DNA of 64,000 nt, taken from assembly GCA_012842085.1 (NCBI GenBank), contig DUTM01000002.1, forward strand, positions 37,884 to 101,883, given 5' to 3'. Position numbers and translations under genes: made by a program. The notes below the pieces were generated by a model, which did not search any database, had not been told where the DNA came from, and worked only from the letters and a program-made list of their open reading frames with translations. Source of the stretch: Mycobacteriales bacterium. Lineage in GTDB: Bacteria > Actinomycetota > Actinomycetes > Mycobacteriales > Mycobacteriaceae. Positions 1 to 7,413 of this stretch are shown one piece after another (within the stretch, counting starts at the first letter, position 1; each line of letters opens with the position of its first letter).

Positions 1-72
1 AGGGGCGAGACGGGGTTGGATGCGACGGGGTGGTCATGCTGTCCATTCTAGAGGAGCTGCATGAGGGCATAG

Positions 73-123
73 AAAAACCCCGCCCCTACTGCGATGTGCG
101 GCAGACAAGGGGGCGGGGTTCTT
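73..123 (-). terminator. Rho-independent terminator of the first mycolyltransferase gene
   Basis: An 11-bp perfect stem (76-86 with 110-120, AACCCCGCCCC paired with GGGGCGGGGTT) is followed on the minus strand by a run of T. It lies just downstream of the minus-strand gene ending at 188. Bases 1-72 show no gene I can support; only short fragments are open. Confidence 0.8.
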
Positions 124-187
124 TAGCCAATAAGCGGTTGTAGCTCAAGGGCTACGGGCGCGCTTCTTTAAGTGCTATGAGAGAGTA

Positions 188-1171
188 CTAGACACGAGTG
201 CGAAGGGCGCGCGCGATCATTGGCCAGCTCTTCCTCATCGCGTCACCGAACTGTCCGAAGGAGTGAGCACCAGCATCCTGCTTGTAGAACTGGATGTTGA
301 CGCCACCGGAACGAGCCAGCTGGTCGAAGACAGAGGTGCACACGAAGGCACCGAATTCGACAGCGCTCTTATCGATACGGCCAGTCATGTCGTGGTCGTC
401 TGGCGGCATTCCGGGGTTACCGTAGGAGGCCGAGACGAAGACGTTCTTGCCACGCAGCTTGCCGAGGTTAGCGGTCGGCGAGTTGTGGAAGACGGCCGGG
501 GACAGGAATCCACCGTAGGCGTTCAGCGGAATAATACCCGGGGTGTTCAGCACCATGGAGCTCATGATGAAGAACTGCATAGCCGGGTTGGCCGAAACTG
601 GACAGCCAGAGTAGGAGGCGCCCGCCTTGTACAGGTGGCCGTGGTGTGCCAGCAGCGCAAGAGCAGTGCCGCCACTCATGGAGTAGCCAGCAATAGCGTT
701 GCGCTTGGTGGTCTTGAAGACTTTGTTGATAACCGGGGGAAGTTCCTTAGTTAGGTAGGTTTCCCACATCGGCTTGTATCCCAAGCGAGGGTCCTCCAGG
801 TACCAGTCCGTGTAGTAGGTGGATGCGGCACCAATGGGGTTAACGACGTAGACGTTCTTTGACCGGAAGAACTTACGTGCACCAGCAGCGGGGTGTGCCC
901 ACTGGTCTCCGTCACCGCCGTACATTCCGGAAAGCAGGTAGAAAACGGGAGCACGCTTCAAGTTCTTGGGAGTCATAACTTGGTTGGTGACAACCTTCTT
1001 CATGGAGGGGCTATAGACCTTTACCTCCATAAGCTGTTTACCAATCCAACGCTTACTGACCAAACGAGCCTTATTGTTAGGGGCGGCCTCTACGGTCGCA
1101 GCACCAGACCCGAAAACGACAGCAAGCGCCGTGACTGAAGCTACAACAGCCTTAGCGAAATGTCGGCGCAT
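188..1171 (-). CDS. Secreted Ag85-type mycolyltransferase / esterase
   Basis: A 327-residue alpha/beta-hydrolase of the antigen 85 family, which transfers mycolic acids to trehalose and arabinogalactan outside the plasma membrane. A basic N-terminus and hydrophobic core (residues 1-29) form a Sec signal peptide ending near AAP. The nucleophile elbow is GYSMSGG (Ser near residue 167), the SGMYGGDGDQW region matches the family LLSGMRA strand, and GAHSFGQF near the C-terminus supplies the likely catalytic His. Two Cys in the mature part (CPVSANP and VCTSVF) could form a disulfide. Length is typical (about 300-340). It stands alone with its own terminator, more than 50 kb from the two paralogues at 54552 and 56019. 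Which substrate it prefers cannot be told from sequence. Confidence 0.88.
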   Translation of the reverse strand: MRRHFAKAVVASVTALAVVFGSGAATVEAAPNNKARLVSKRWIGKQLMEVKVYSPSMKKVVTNQVMTPKNLKRAPVFYLLSGMYGGDGDQWAHPAAGARKFFRSKNVYVVNPIGAASTYYTDWYLEDPRLGYKPMWETYLTKELPPVINKVFKTTKRNAIAGYSMSGGTALALLAHHGHLYKAGASYSGCPVSANPAMQFFIMSSMVLNTPGIIPLNAYGGFLSPAVFHNSPTANLGKLRGKNVFVSASYGNPGMPPDDHDMTGRIDKSAVEFGAFVCTSVFDQLARSGGVNIQFYKQDAGAHSFGQFGDAMRKSWPMIARALRTRV

Positions 1172-1384
1172 GGCGTCCTCTTTCGAAAATCAATGACTGA
1201 AATGAAACGAACATGCCTAGTTTACATAGTTAAACTGAAATATCTAACCCGGAAAGTTAAATCTTATTGGCGCGCTAGTTATTGGTTTCTACAAATAACA
1301 GGTATTTCGCACTAATATTTAAGCAGCTGCTAGCAAGCAATTACCCAGGTAAAATGGACAATTGACTTAGTTTTAGGAGTTCCG

Positions 1385-1888
1385 ATGGTCCGCCCCCACA
1401 AACCGCTCATAAATATTTTTGGAATCACGGCCGCCCTCATCGTGGCTTTTGGCCTTGTGGTGGCGGCTGTTGTACCTGCAAAAGCGCTAGACAACAAGAC
1501 CTGTTTCAAAACTTCAAACGCCGCATCATTACGCGGAGTCACATGGGTAAGTGACCTTAATCCGGCGGCCAAAATCACCTTTGGCCCTGATGGTGTGGGC
1601 GGAAATGACTCCTGCAACGCGTTCGGAGGAAACTACAAAGTCGTGGGAAATATCCTCACCTTCGACCGGATAATTATGACCATGCGCTTCTGCTACGAAA
1701 ACCAAGCCACACAGCGCGCTTTTGGCCGGATGTTCAACTCCCGCAATAGATTTACCGTTCATCATCTTTTTGGAGGGAAACGGCGACTCATCGTAGAACC
1801 ACTGGGTTCTGGGGCCGGATCTCCCATCACTTTCACCACCGGGATCGGTAAGCATCCCAAGAACCCCAACGACGGAGTGGAGCGCTAA
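1385..1888 (+). CDS. Secreted META-domain (HslJ/DUF306-like) protein
   Basis: A 167-residue protein with an N-terminal hydrophobic segment (residues 8-35, ending at KA-L) that reads as a signal peptide, and one META domain. The domain shows the family pattern of a GN(D)SCNAFGG turn, a NILTFDRI strand and a closing RFC, matching the usual GCNxFxGxY...LxF...TxxxC layout. META domains occur in HslJ of E. coli and in many actinobacterial envelope proteins; no enzymatic role is established. The start is chosen because ATG at 1385 follows a purine-rich GGAGTTCCG. It is a single gene, divergent from the mycolyltransferase, with a shared terminator downstream. Confidence 0.75.
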   Translation: MVRPHKPLINIFGITAALIVAFGLVVAAVVPAKALDNKTCFKTSNAASLRGVTWVSDLNPAAKITFGPDGVGGNDSCNAFGGNYKVVGNILTFDRIIMTMRFCYENQATQRAFGRMFNSRNRFTVHHLFGGKRRLIVEPLGSGAGSPITFTTGIGKHPKNPNDGVER

Positions 1889-1894
1889 CACACA

Positions 1895-1930
1895 AAATCC
1901 CCGCCCTGCGATACGCATAGGCGGGGATTT
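1895..1930. terminator. Bidirectional Rho-independent terminator
   Basis: An 11-bp perfect stem (1895-1905 with 1920-1930, AAATCCCCGCC paired with GGCGGGGATTT). It sits between the end of the META-domain gene and the 3' end of the minus-strand tRNA-Ser, with T-rich flanks on both sides, so it can serve both. Confidence 0.75.
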
Positions 1931-1935
1931 AGGTT

Positions 1936-2025
1936 TGGCGGTGGCGGAGGGATTTGAACCCTCGGACGCTTTAACACGTCACTCGCTTTCGAGGCGAGCA
2001 CCTTCGGCCGCTCAGACACGCCACC
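1936..2025 (-). tRNA. tRNA-Ser(CGA)
   Basis: A class II tRNA with a 7-bp acceptor stem (GGTGGCG at 2025-2019 with CGCCACC at 1946-1940), an anticodon stem CTCGC/GCGAG whose loop reads CTCGAAA (anticodon CGA), a long variable arm and a T-arm GGTTCAAATCC. The discriminator is G at 1939 and CCA is encoded at 1938-1936. The anticodon reads UCG codons. Confidence 0.93.
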
Positions 2026-2115
2026 GGGGAAAACTATACGTGAAACACGGCTAAAGAGAAAAGTAACAGCACAGAAACCGGTGAAAAGCCCCCACAAGTG
2101 CTATTAAAAGAGCGG

Positions 2116-2131
2116 TTTAAAACGTTTTAAA
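2116..2131. other. AT-rich perfect palindrome
   Basis: A 16-bp perfect palindrome TTTAAAACGTTTTAAA lies between tadA and the tRNA-Ser gene. It lacks a GC stem, so it is not a standard terminator; it could be a protein binding site or the end of the tadA transcript. Function unknown. Confidence 0.4.
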
Positions 2132-2172
2132 TCTCAGTCATGCTGGTGTAGGCGTGGTGCTACGCGTACCCT

Positions 2173-2703
2173 CTAGCGTTTCTTCGCAAAAAACTTTTCC
2201 AGTGGGGCGGCACACTCCGCCTCCAAAACTCCCCCCACAACCTCCGGAACATGCACCTGCCCTGGAGCCCGCACCACATCAATCAGCGAGCCGCACGCCC
2301 CAGTTTTGGGTTCCCAGGCACCAAAAACAATGCGGTTAATCCGGGCACCGACCGCTGCACCCGCACACATGGTGCAGGGCTCCAACGTCACCACCAGCGT
2401 GCAGTCCTCCAACCGCCAGCCATCCCCCACATTTTTGGCAGCTTCCCGCAGCGCCAGTACTTCCGCATGGGCAGTGGGATCACCGTCAGCTTCCCGGCGG
2501 TTAATCCCACGTCCCACAATCTGTCCGGTGCCATCCACGACCAGGGCAGCGACCGGCACGTCCTCGGCACACTCTTTGGGGCGTGCATCTTCCCCCTCTG
2601 CCGTCACCAGCAATGCGAGAGCTTGCCGTAGCAAATCCTCGTCGCGGCTGTGGTGTGCGGGGGTGGGGAGCCCGGCGCCAATAATGGTGGGCGGATTCGG
2701 CAT
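2173..2703 (-). CDS. tadA: tRNA-specific adenosine deaminase TadA
   Basis: A 176-residue cytidine-deaminase-fold protein expected to convert A34 to inosine in tRNA-Arg(ACG); that substrate tRNA is encoded about 6 kb away at 8467-8542. The zinc site is complete: HAE at residues 79-81 (His79 ligand, Glu81 proton shuttle) and PCTMC at 109-113 (Cys110 and Cys113 ligands), followed by the family AGAAVGARI...FGA segment. Length is close to the usual 150-170. It starts at ATG 2703, 2 bp downstream of the stop of its partner gene, so the two form an operon. The order tRNA-Ser, tadA, partner, tyrA is also known from Mycobacterium tuberculosis (Rv3752c-Rv3754). Confidence 0.92.
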   Translation of the reverse strand: MPNPPTIIGAGLPTPAHHSRDEDLLRQALALLVTAEGEDARPKECAEDVPVAALVVDGTGQIVGRGINRREADGDPTAHAEVLALREAAKNVGDGWRLEDCTLVVTLEPCTMCAGAAVGARINRIVFGAWEPKTGACGSLIDVVRAPGQVHVPEVVGGVLEAECAAPLEKFFAKKR

Positions 2704-2705
2704 TG

Positions 2706-3353
2706 TTAGACCAGCTCGCTCAATTCGTCGTCGAAGCCCAGATTTTCGGCGATCTCCATGATCTGCTCATCGGCCCAGGAGTCCTCATCATCCACGATGA
2801 CACTCAGGATGGATTCGGTGAGCCCCAGGTCTTCCAGAATGTCGTAGTCTCCGACAGCCCAGTCGTCCCACTCGTCATCGGCGTCCAAATCGATTCCCTG
2901 CTCCTCCAAAGCCTCAATCACGAGGTCTTCTTCGGTGGCGGCATCAATGTCGCTAACGAACATTTTCATGCCGTTGGGGCCGGGGCGGGCGATCACAAAA
3001 TAGTCGCAGCCCCTGTTCAGAATGCCGAAGAGCGGGCCTTCGGTGCGGAGTTTGCGGAGTTCCTTCTCGAAAGCGTCGAAGTCTTCTTCAGCTTCGCCGG
3101 AAAGCTCGGTCAGATCCCATTCTCCGGAGTCGTCACGGTGCACGGCGATAGCGTAGGAGGGCATATCTTCGTCACTGTCACCACGGCTACCGGAGCGACT
3201 GGTGGAGTCGTCATCGTAGTCGTAGTCGTCGTCATCGTAGTCGTCATAGTCGTACGAATCGTCGTAGCTATCGTCGTCATAATCGGAGTCGTAGCTTCCG
3301 TAGGCGCCGTCCAGCTCATCGTCGGAGCGCTCTTCCGAGTAATTGTTTGTCAT
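2706..3353 (-). CDS. TadA-associated protein with Asp/Tyr-rich N-terminus
   Basis: A 215-residue acidic protein that precedes tadA by 2 bp and corresponds to the tRNA adenosine deaminase-associated family found next to tadA in actinobacteria (Rv3753c-like). The C-terminal two thirds (from about residue 65, SYAIAVHRDD, through GCDYFVIARPG and the tail DDELSELV) is the conserved part. The first 60 residues are a low-complexity Asp/Tyr/Ser tract encoded by repeated GAY/TAY codons at about 3190-3320, which I do not expect in the family. I chose ATG 3353; the frame stays open to 3407, but that extension would overlap the divergent tyrA start. Molecular role unknown. Confidence 0.75.
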   Translation of the reverse strand: MTNNYSEERSDDELDGAYGSYDSDYDDDSYDDSYDYDDYDDDDYDYDDDSTSRSGSRGDSDEDMPSYAIAVHRDDSGEWDLTELSGEAEEDFDAFEKELRKLRTEGPLFGILNRGCDYFVIARPGPNGMKMFVSDIDAATEEDLVIEALEEQGIDLDADDEWDDWAVGDYDILEDLGLTESILSVIVDDEDSWADEQIMEIAENLGFDDELSELV

Positions 3354-3371
3354 ATGTTTTACGCTACTTAT

Positions 3372-4280
3372 ATGCGAACGAATTGTCAGCATAAAGTTTT
3401 GAATCACCCCGTTTGTGTTATCGGTTTGGGACTCATCGGCGGATCACTGATGCGTGCGCTTGCCGCCGCCGAGGTTCCGGTCTTTGGCTGGAACCGTTCC
3501 GAAGCAACCGTGGAGGCTGCCCACGCCGACGGCTTCGACGTGTATAACGACCTGCCGGAAACGCTGCTCCGGGCTGCGGAAGAGGATGCCCTTATTGTGT
3601 TGGGGGTGCCGGTGTATGCGGTGGCGGAGCTGCTGTCTGTCATTGTGGAGTATGCGCCGCAGTGTGCCCTCACCGATGTGGTGAGCGTGAAGGAAGAGGT
3701 GCAAGCCTTAGTGGAGGCGGCGGGGTTGGGGGACCGTTTCGTGGGGTCGCACCCCATGGCTGGCAATGAGTATTCAGGCTGGCAGAGCACCGATTCGAGA
3801 CTTTTTGAGGGTGCTCCCTGGGTGGTTATGGCCGATGGGGACCCGGAGGTGACGGAGCGGGTGCAGTGCATGGCGGTGACGGTGGGCGCCCACATTGTGG
3901 AGACGGATCCCGTCACCCACGACGGGGCTGTTGCCTGCATTTCGCATGTGCCCCACCTGGTGGCCAGCGCTTTGGCGACTACTGGTGTTGAGGAAAGTAT
4001 TGGGGGTGGGGACTTGGCGCTGCAGTTGGCCGCTGGGTCCTTCCGGGATGGTACCCGGGTGGCGGGCACTAGCCCTTCGCTGGTGCGCTCCATGTGTGAA
4101 GGCAACCGCCGAGCAGTGTTGCCAGTTTTGGGCCACATGATTGAGGAACTGCAGGCCTGCTACCGGGAACTCTGGTCGGAGGGAACGGTGGCAGATCTGA
4201 CGGCACGCGGCAATGCAGCGCATGCACACTATAAAGAGGTGAAGCGCCACACCGACGAACCCACGGAGCCCGCTGACTAG
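3372..4280 (+). CDS. tyrA: Prephenate dehydrogenase
   Basis: A 302-residue cytoplasmic enzyme that oxidatively decarboxylates prephenate to 4-hydroxyphenylpyruvate in tyrosine synthesis. The NAD-binding GxGxxG motif is GLGLIGGS at residues 15-22, followed by VFGWNRS, VLGVPVYA, TDVVSVK and the GSHPMAGNEYSGW substrate-site block typical of the family; the helical C-terminal domain holds ISHVPHLVASAL. The frame is open upstream to 2703, but that stretch is antisense to the Asp-rich gene and encodes a Val/Ile repeat, so ATG 3372 is taken as start. Only 18 bp separate it from the divergent start at 3353, so the 5' ends of the two units must share or overlap promoter sequence. The aromatic aminotransferase at 14694 could act on its product. 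Confidence 0.9.
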   Translation: MRTNCQHKVLNHPVCVIGLGLIGGSLMRALAAAEVPVFGWNRSEATVEAAHADGFDVYNDLPETLLRAAEEDALIVLGVPVYAVAELLSVIVEYAPQCALTDVVSVKEEVQALVEAAGLGDRFVGSHPMAGNEYSGWQSTDSRLFEGAPWVVMADGDPEVTERVQCMAVTVGAHIVETDPVTHDGAVACISHVPHLVASALATTGVEESIGGGDLALQLAAGSFRDGTRVAGTSPSLVRSMCEGNRRAVLPVLGHMIEELQACYRELWSEGTVADLTARGNAAHAHYKEVKRHTDEPTEPAD

Positions 4281-4286
4281 AGCTGT

Positions 4287-6190
4287 TTAGTCGTTGCTGT
4301 CGCTTGTCGGGCTGTCGCCGGTCGAAGCGTCGCTACCTGGGAGGTACACCCGCTGGAGGCGGATGTGATCCCCAAGCTCCCACACCTCGCCCAATTCCAT
4401 GGGCTGCAGGTCTTCTCGACCAGCGGTGCGGGGCAGTTTGGCGGCCTCCTCCGCAATCCGTTTTTCTTCCTCCCGCTTAGCTTTGCGGTTCCGGAATTTT
4501 TCGGTGATGCGGGCGAAACCCTTCGCCTGGGACTGCGGCTTTTGTGCAGCTTTCTGCTTCTTAGCTTTACCAGCGCCGTCAACGGCACCGTCACCAGCTT
4601 TCTTGTCCTTGGAAACGGCTTTAGCGGCCCCGCGGCTCACATCCATTTCGGACGGCTCCAGGTCGATGGAGTCACGCAGCATGGTGGATCGCATGAAGAG
4701 GGCGGCCACCAGCCCGACAACCGCCATCACTGCGGTGGCGATGAAAATAATGGCGATGGCGTTGGCGTAGGCAGACTGCAACATAACGCCAATGGGGCCA
4801 TCGGATTTCAGCACCGACAGGTCCTCCACATGGCTGAGCTGCTGCAGGGAACTGGCGTCAACACCCTGGTCCACCAGTCGTTCTGCACCGTCGTGGACGT
4901 AGTGAGTGAGGTTGCGGTTGAACATTGCGCCGAGCGCCTGCAAACCAATGCTGCCACCCATGGAGCGGGCGAAAGTGACCGCAGCAGTGGAGGCACCAAT
5001 ATCCTTGTAGGCCACTGTGTTTTGGACGGCGAGCACCAGGTTCTGCATGGCGGCACCTTGGCCGAAACCAACCAGCGCCAAGCCGGCAGCCACATACCAG
5101 TAGGGGTGTTGTCACCAATGAAAATGAGCATGATGGAGCCGCCCGTAAGCAGCGCCATTCCGGTGACGACGGCAGGCTTCCATTTACCCGAGCTGGACAC
5201 CAGGTAGCCCGCAACGGTGGAGGCCACGAGGGCACCGATGGAGATGGGCAGCATTCCCAAACCGGAGACCGTGGGGGTGTAGCCGCGTCCCAGCTGGAAG
5301 TACTGTCCCATAAAGATGGAGACGGTGTTTTGGGAAACACCCAACATGATGGAGGTGATAACCGCCAGCCGGGTGATGGGGGTGTTGAGCACCTCGAAGG
5401 GGATAAGGGGTTCGGCGGCGCGCTTCTCCCAGAACACGAAAATGGTGAGCACAATAAGCGACACCACCAGCAGGATCCACAGTCGCCAGTCATCCCAGGA
5501 AAACTCGTTGGAGGCTTCCGTCATCCACAGCATAAAGAGGGTGACGCCCACGGTGATGAGCACAGAGCCCAGGTAGTCGATTTTGGGTTTGCGTTTCGGG
5601 GCAGGTGGAACCTCCAGCTTGCGGTGCACGATCAGCATGGCGATGAGGGTGAAGGGTACCGCCACCCAGAAGCACCAGCGCCAGCCCCACAGGTCCACAA
5701 TGAAACCACCGAAAAGTGGTCCCGAGACGGTGGCGACGGCCATAACCGCACCCATGTAGCCGTTGTATTTGCCGCGCTCACGGGGGCTAATAACGGAGGC
5801 GATGACGGCACCTGTGAGCGCCATTTGGAAGCCCATGCCGACACCTTGAATGGCGCGGAAAACAACCAGAATTTCGGTGTTCCAGGAGAATCCGGAAAGT
5901 AGCGATCCCACAATAAAGATCCCGAAACCCCACATGAGGAGTGTTTTCTTGTGGAACTGGTCGGCCAGTTTACCAGCGATGACGGTTCCAATGGTGGAGG
6001 CGAGGAGCGCTCCGGTAATGACCCACGTGTAGGCGCTTTGGGATCCGTGTAGGTCCTTGATCATTGTTGGTAGCGCGGTCGCCACAATGGTGAGGGACGT
6101 CATCGCTACGAACATGCCAGCCATGACGCCGGCTAGTGCTTTGAGCACTTCCTTCCGGCGTTCCCTGGCGGCTTTTCGATCTGTGGTCAA
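4287..6190 (-). pseudogene. DHA2-family MFS drug exporter, interrupted by a one-base frameshift
   Basis: A 14-TM EmrB/QacA-type multidrug exporter whose two halves lie in different frames. The N-terminal part (from 6190) has motif A GKLADQFHKKT and the QGVGMGFQMAL block; after GGSIMLIFIGDNTP the frame goes wrong and the rest (AAGLALVGFGQGAAMQNLV onward, to 4287) is in the next frame. The break lies at a run of four G on the plus strand (5103-5106). Adding one base there restores one reading frame of 1905 nt, 634 residues, with normal family order. A charged C-terminal tail of about 110 residues follows the last helix. Either a recent mutation, slippage or an assembly error. It is 18 bp downstream of marR and probably co-transcribed. 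Confidence 0.85.
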
Positions 6191-6208
6191 CTGTTGTCCT
6201 TAGTCGTG

Positions 6209-6784
6209 TTAATCATTGAATTTGCGGTACTGTTTGCCTATTTTTTGGCACTCACAGGGTAGGTCTGCGCGGATCACCCGGCGGAACTGGGCGCTCAGTT
6301 TTTCTAGCGAGGCGGCCATCGCCTCGACGTCCTCATCGTCCCACTCTTTGAGTGCTCTTTCCCCCAAAGCAAGGTGGTCATGCAGGCTGTCCTGCAGTTC
6401 TTCGCGTCCCACATCGGTGAGCGCTATGAGGATGGCTCGCGCGTCACGGGGGTCGGGGCGCCGTTGCACGAGGCCGCGTTTTTCGAGTCCCGAGATTTGG
6501 CGGGAAACCACAGATTGGTTGCAGTGGACGAGTGCAGCAAGGTCGTTGATTCTTATTCCGGCGGAGTCCAGCCCGTCCTTCCCCAGGGGGTGAGTGCCTT
6601 TTTCGGCTGCGGCCTGGTGGAATTTTTCTTCCTGGTGCAGGTGACGGAGGAGTGCTAGCTCGGAGCCGGTGAGTTCGGAGCACGCGTTTACTTCGGAGGT
6701 GATTTTCCGGTAGGTACGTTGGAAATTAGCCATTTCTGCCGTGAGGCGGACTACTGATGGGCGAATCTCAAACGTTTCAGACAC
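6209..6784 (-). CDS. MarR-family transcriptional regulator
   Basis: A 191-residue winged-helix repressor. The core is recognisable: an RINDLAALVHCNQSVVSRQISGLE helix-turn-helix around residues 80-103, the wing with LVQRRPDPRDARAILIALTDVG, and flanking dimerisation helices. It lies 18 bp upstream of the MFS exporter, the usual repressor-pump layout, so it probably controls the pump and itself. It starts at GTG 6784 with no clear ribosome binding site; a TATGGT hexamer (6796-6791) six bases upstream of the GTG suggests a leaderless transcript, which is inference. A perfect palindrome at 6802-6820 is the likely operator. Confidence 0.87.
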   Translation of the reverse strand: MSETFEIRPSVVRLTAEMANFQRTYRKITSEVNACSELTGSELALLRHLHQEEKFHQAAAEKGTHPLGKDGLDSAGIRINDLAALVHCNQSVVSRQISGLEKRGLVQRRPDPRDARAILIALTDVGREELQDSLHDHLALGERALKEWDDEDVEAMAASLEKLSAQFRRVIRADLPCECQKIGKQYRKFND

Positions 6785-6801
6785 TCCATAACCATAACAT
6801 C

Positions 6802-6820
6802 TATATTCACTATGAATATA
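6802..6820. promoter_or_regulatory. Probable MarR operator palindrome
   Basis: A perfect 8+8 inverted repeat, TATATTCA-CTA-TGAATATA, centred 27 bp upstream of the marR start. Its size and position fit a MarR dimer site overlapping the spacer/-35 region of the marR-MFS promoter. Confidence 0.65.
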
Positions 6821-6831
6821 AATTGGAGCTA

Positions 6832-6889
6832 AATAGAAAGAACCGGGAAACGAAAACTAATTGCTCCCATGTATATCGTTTCCCGGTTC
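6832..6889 (-). terminator. Strong Rho-independent terminator between structured RNA and marR
   Basis: A 14-bp perfect stem (GAACCGGGAAACGA at 6840-6853 with TCGTTTCCCGGTTC at 6876-6889) with a 22-base loop, followed on the minus strand by TTTCTATTT. No T-run follows on the plus strand, so it acts on minus-strand transcription heading toward marR. Confidence 0.8.
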
Positions 6890-6970
6890 TCAAAAAGTGA
6901 CTGCACACAATACCGGCGCTCTCTCTCGCACTAGCGGTCTCCCATCCGCTAGGCAACGCCACAGTCACTT
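6832..6970 (-). ncRNA. Candidate structured leader RNA or small RNA upstream of marR-MFS
   Basis: On the minus strand a 9-bp closing helix (AAGTGACTG at 6970-6962 with CAGTCACTT at 6903-6895) encloses GGCG/CGCC (6960-6957 with 6918-6915) and a 7-bp hairpin CTAGCGG/CCGCTAG (6952-6946 with 6937-6931). It is followed at once by a strong terminator (6889-6840). No protein is encoded. The layout of folded domain, terminator, then regulator-pump operon is that of a riboswitch or attenuator, but a free-standing sRNA is equally possible. I do not recognise the class. Confidence 0.5.
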
Positions 6971-7413
6971 AGCCGCCTCAATCGCTCAAAAAAGCGGCAG
7001 CTTTTGAGGACTAAACATTATTTTTTTGTCCTGGTTTGAGTATGCAAGATTCTTAAACATCTGCCTAGTCAACTTTTGTATACCCGCTTTACAACCCTTA
7101 ATTAATAATTGCTGCGGGGTGTTACATTGTTTGAACCTTGTCCAACTCAATCGATAATGTATCACCAGCTTATTCACGAAAGCAAATTCGTAAACTTTCT
7201 GTAAAGGTGCTGCTCAAATGATGTTTTTCTATGGTTAAAATTCATTTTTAAACCATTATTTAAATTATTTTAAACATTTGGGTTTTCTGGACAGTACGTT
7301 TTTACAGACCTTTACAAACGGACACGTATGTTTTTCACACCATTTTTTAATTAAAAAACTAATTGGCAACCAGTGACAACAAAACGATTTCTAGCAGATT
7401 CTTCTGAATCGGT
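6971..7413. other. AT-rich intergenic region without a supportable gene
   Basis: About 440 bases without a credible protein gene. By hand count 7201-7380 has 53 G or C in 180 (29 percent), far below the flanking genes. A 63-codon frame on the minus strand (6986-7177) has no start signal or codon bias and is rejected. The region holds a near-palindrome at 7233-7254 and an A/T hairpin CTCAAAAAAGC-GGCA-GCTTTTGAG at about 6985-7008. Confidence 0.55.
7233..7254. repeat. AT-rich near-palindrome, copy 1
   Basis: GGTTAAAA, then six bases, then TTTTAAACC: an imperfect inverted repeat. A closely similar element occurs at 22586-22608, also in a long AT-rich gap. It is a possible protein binding site; function unknown. 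Confidence 0.35.

Noticed and set aside
1..72. End of a plus-strand gene entering from the left
   Set aside because: One frame stays open for about 45 codons but too little is inside the window to show any motif or codon bias.
2703..3371. N-terminal extension of TyrA (open frame from 2703, Val/Ile-rich)
   Set aside because: It is antisense to the TadA-associated gene; the Val/Ile run is the reverse of the Asp codon repeat. TyrA signatures begin right after ATG 3372.
6895..6970. tRNA or 5S rRNA in the structured region
   Set aside because: The 76-nt size and closing helix recall a tRNA, and TGCGAGAG recalls 5S rRNA, but there is no T-arm TTCGAATC, no anticodon arm layout, and the element is too short for 5S.
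6986..7177. 63-codon frame in the AT-rich island
   Set aside because: No ribosome binding site, no codon bias, no similarity recognised; AT-rich sequence gives few stops by chance of phase only.
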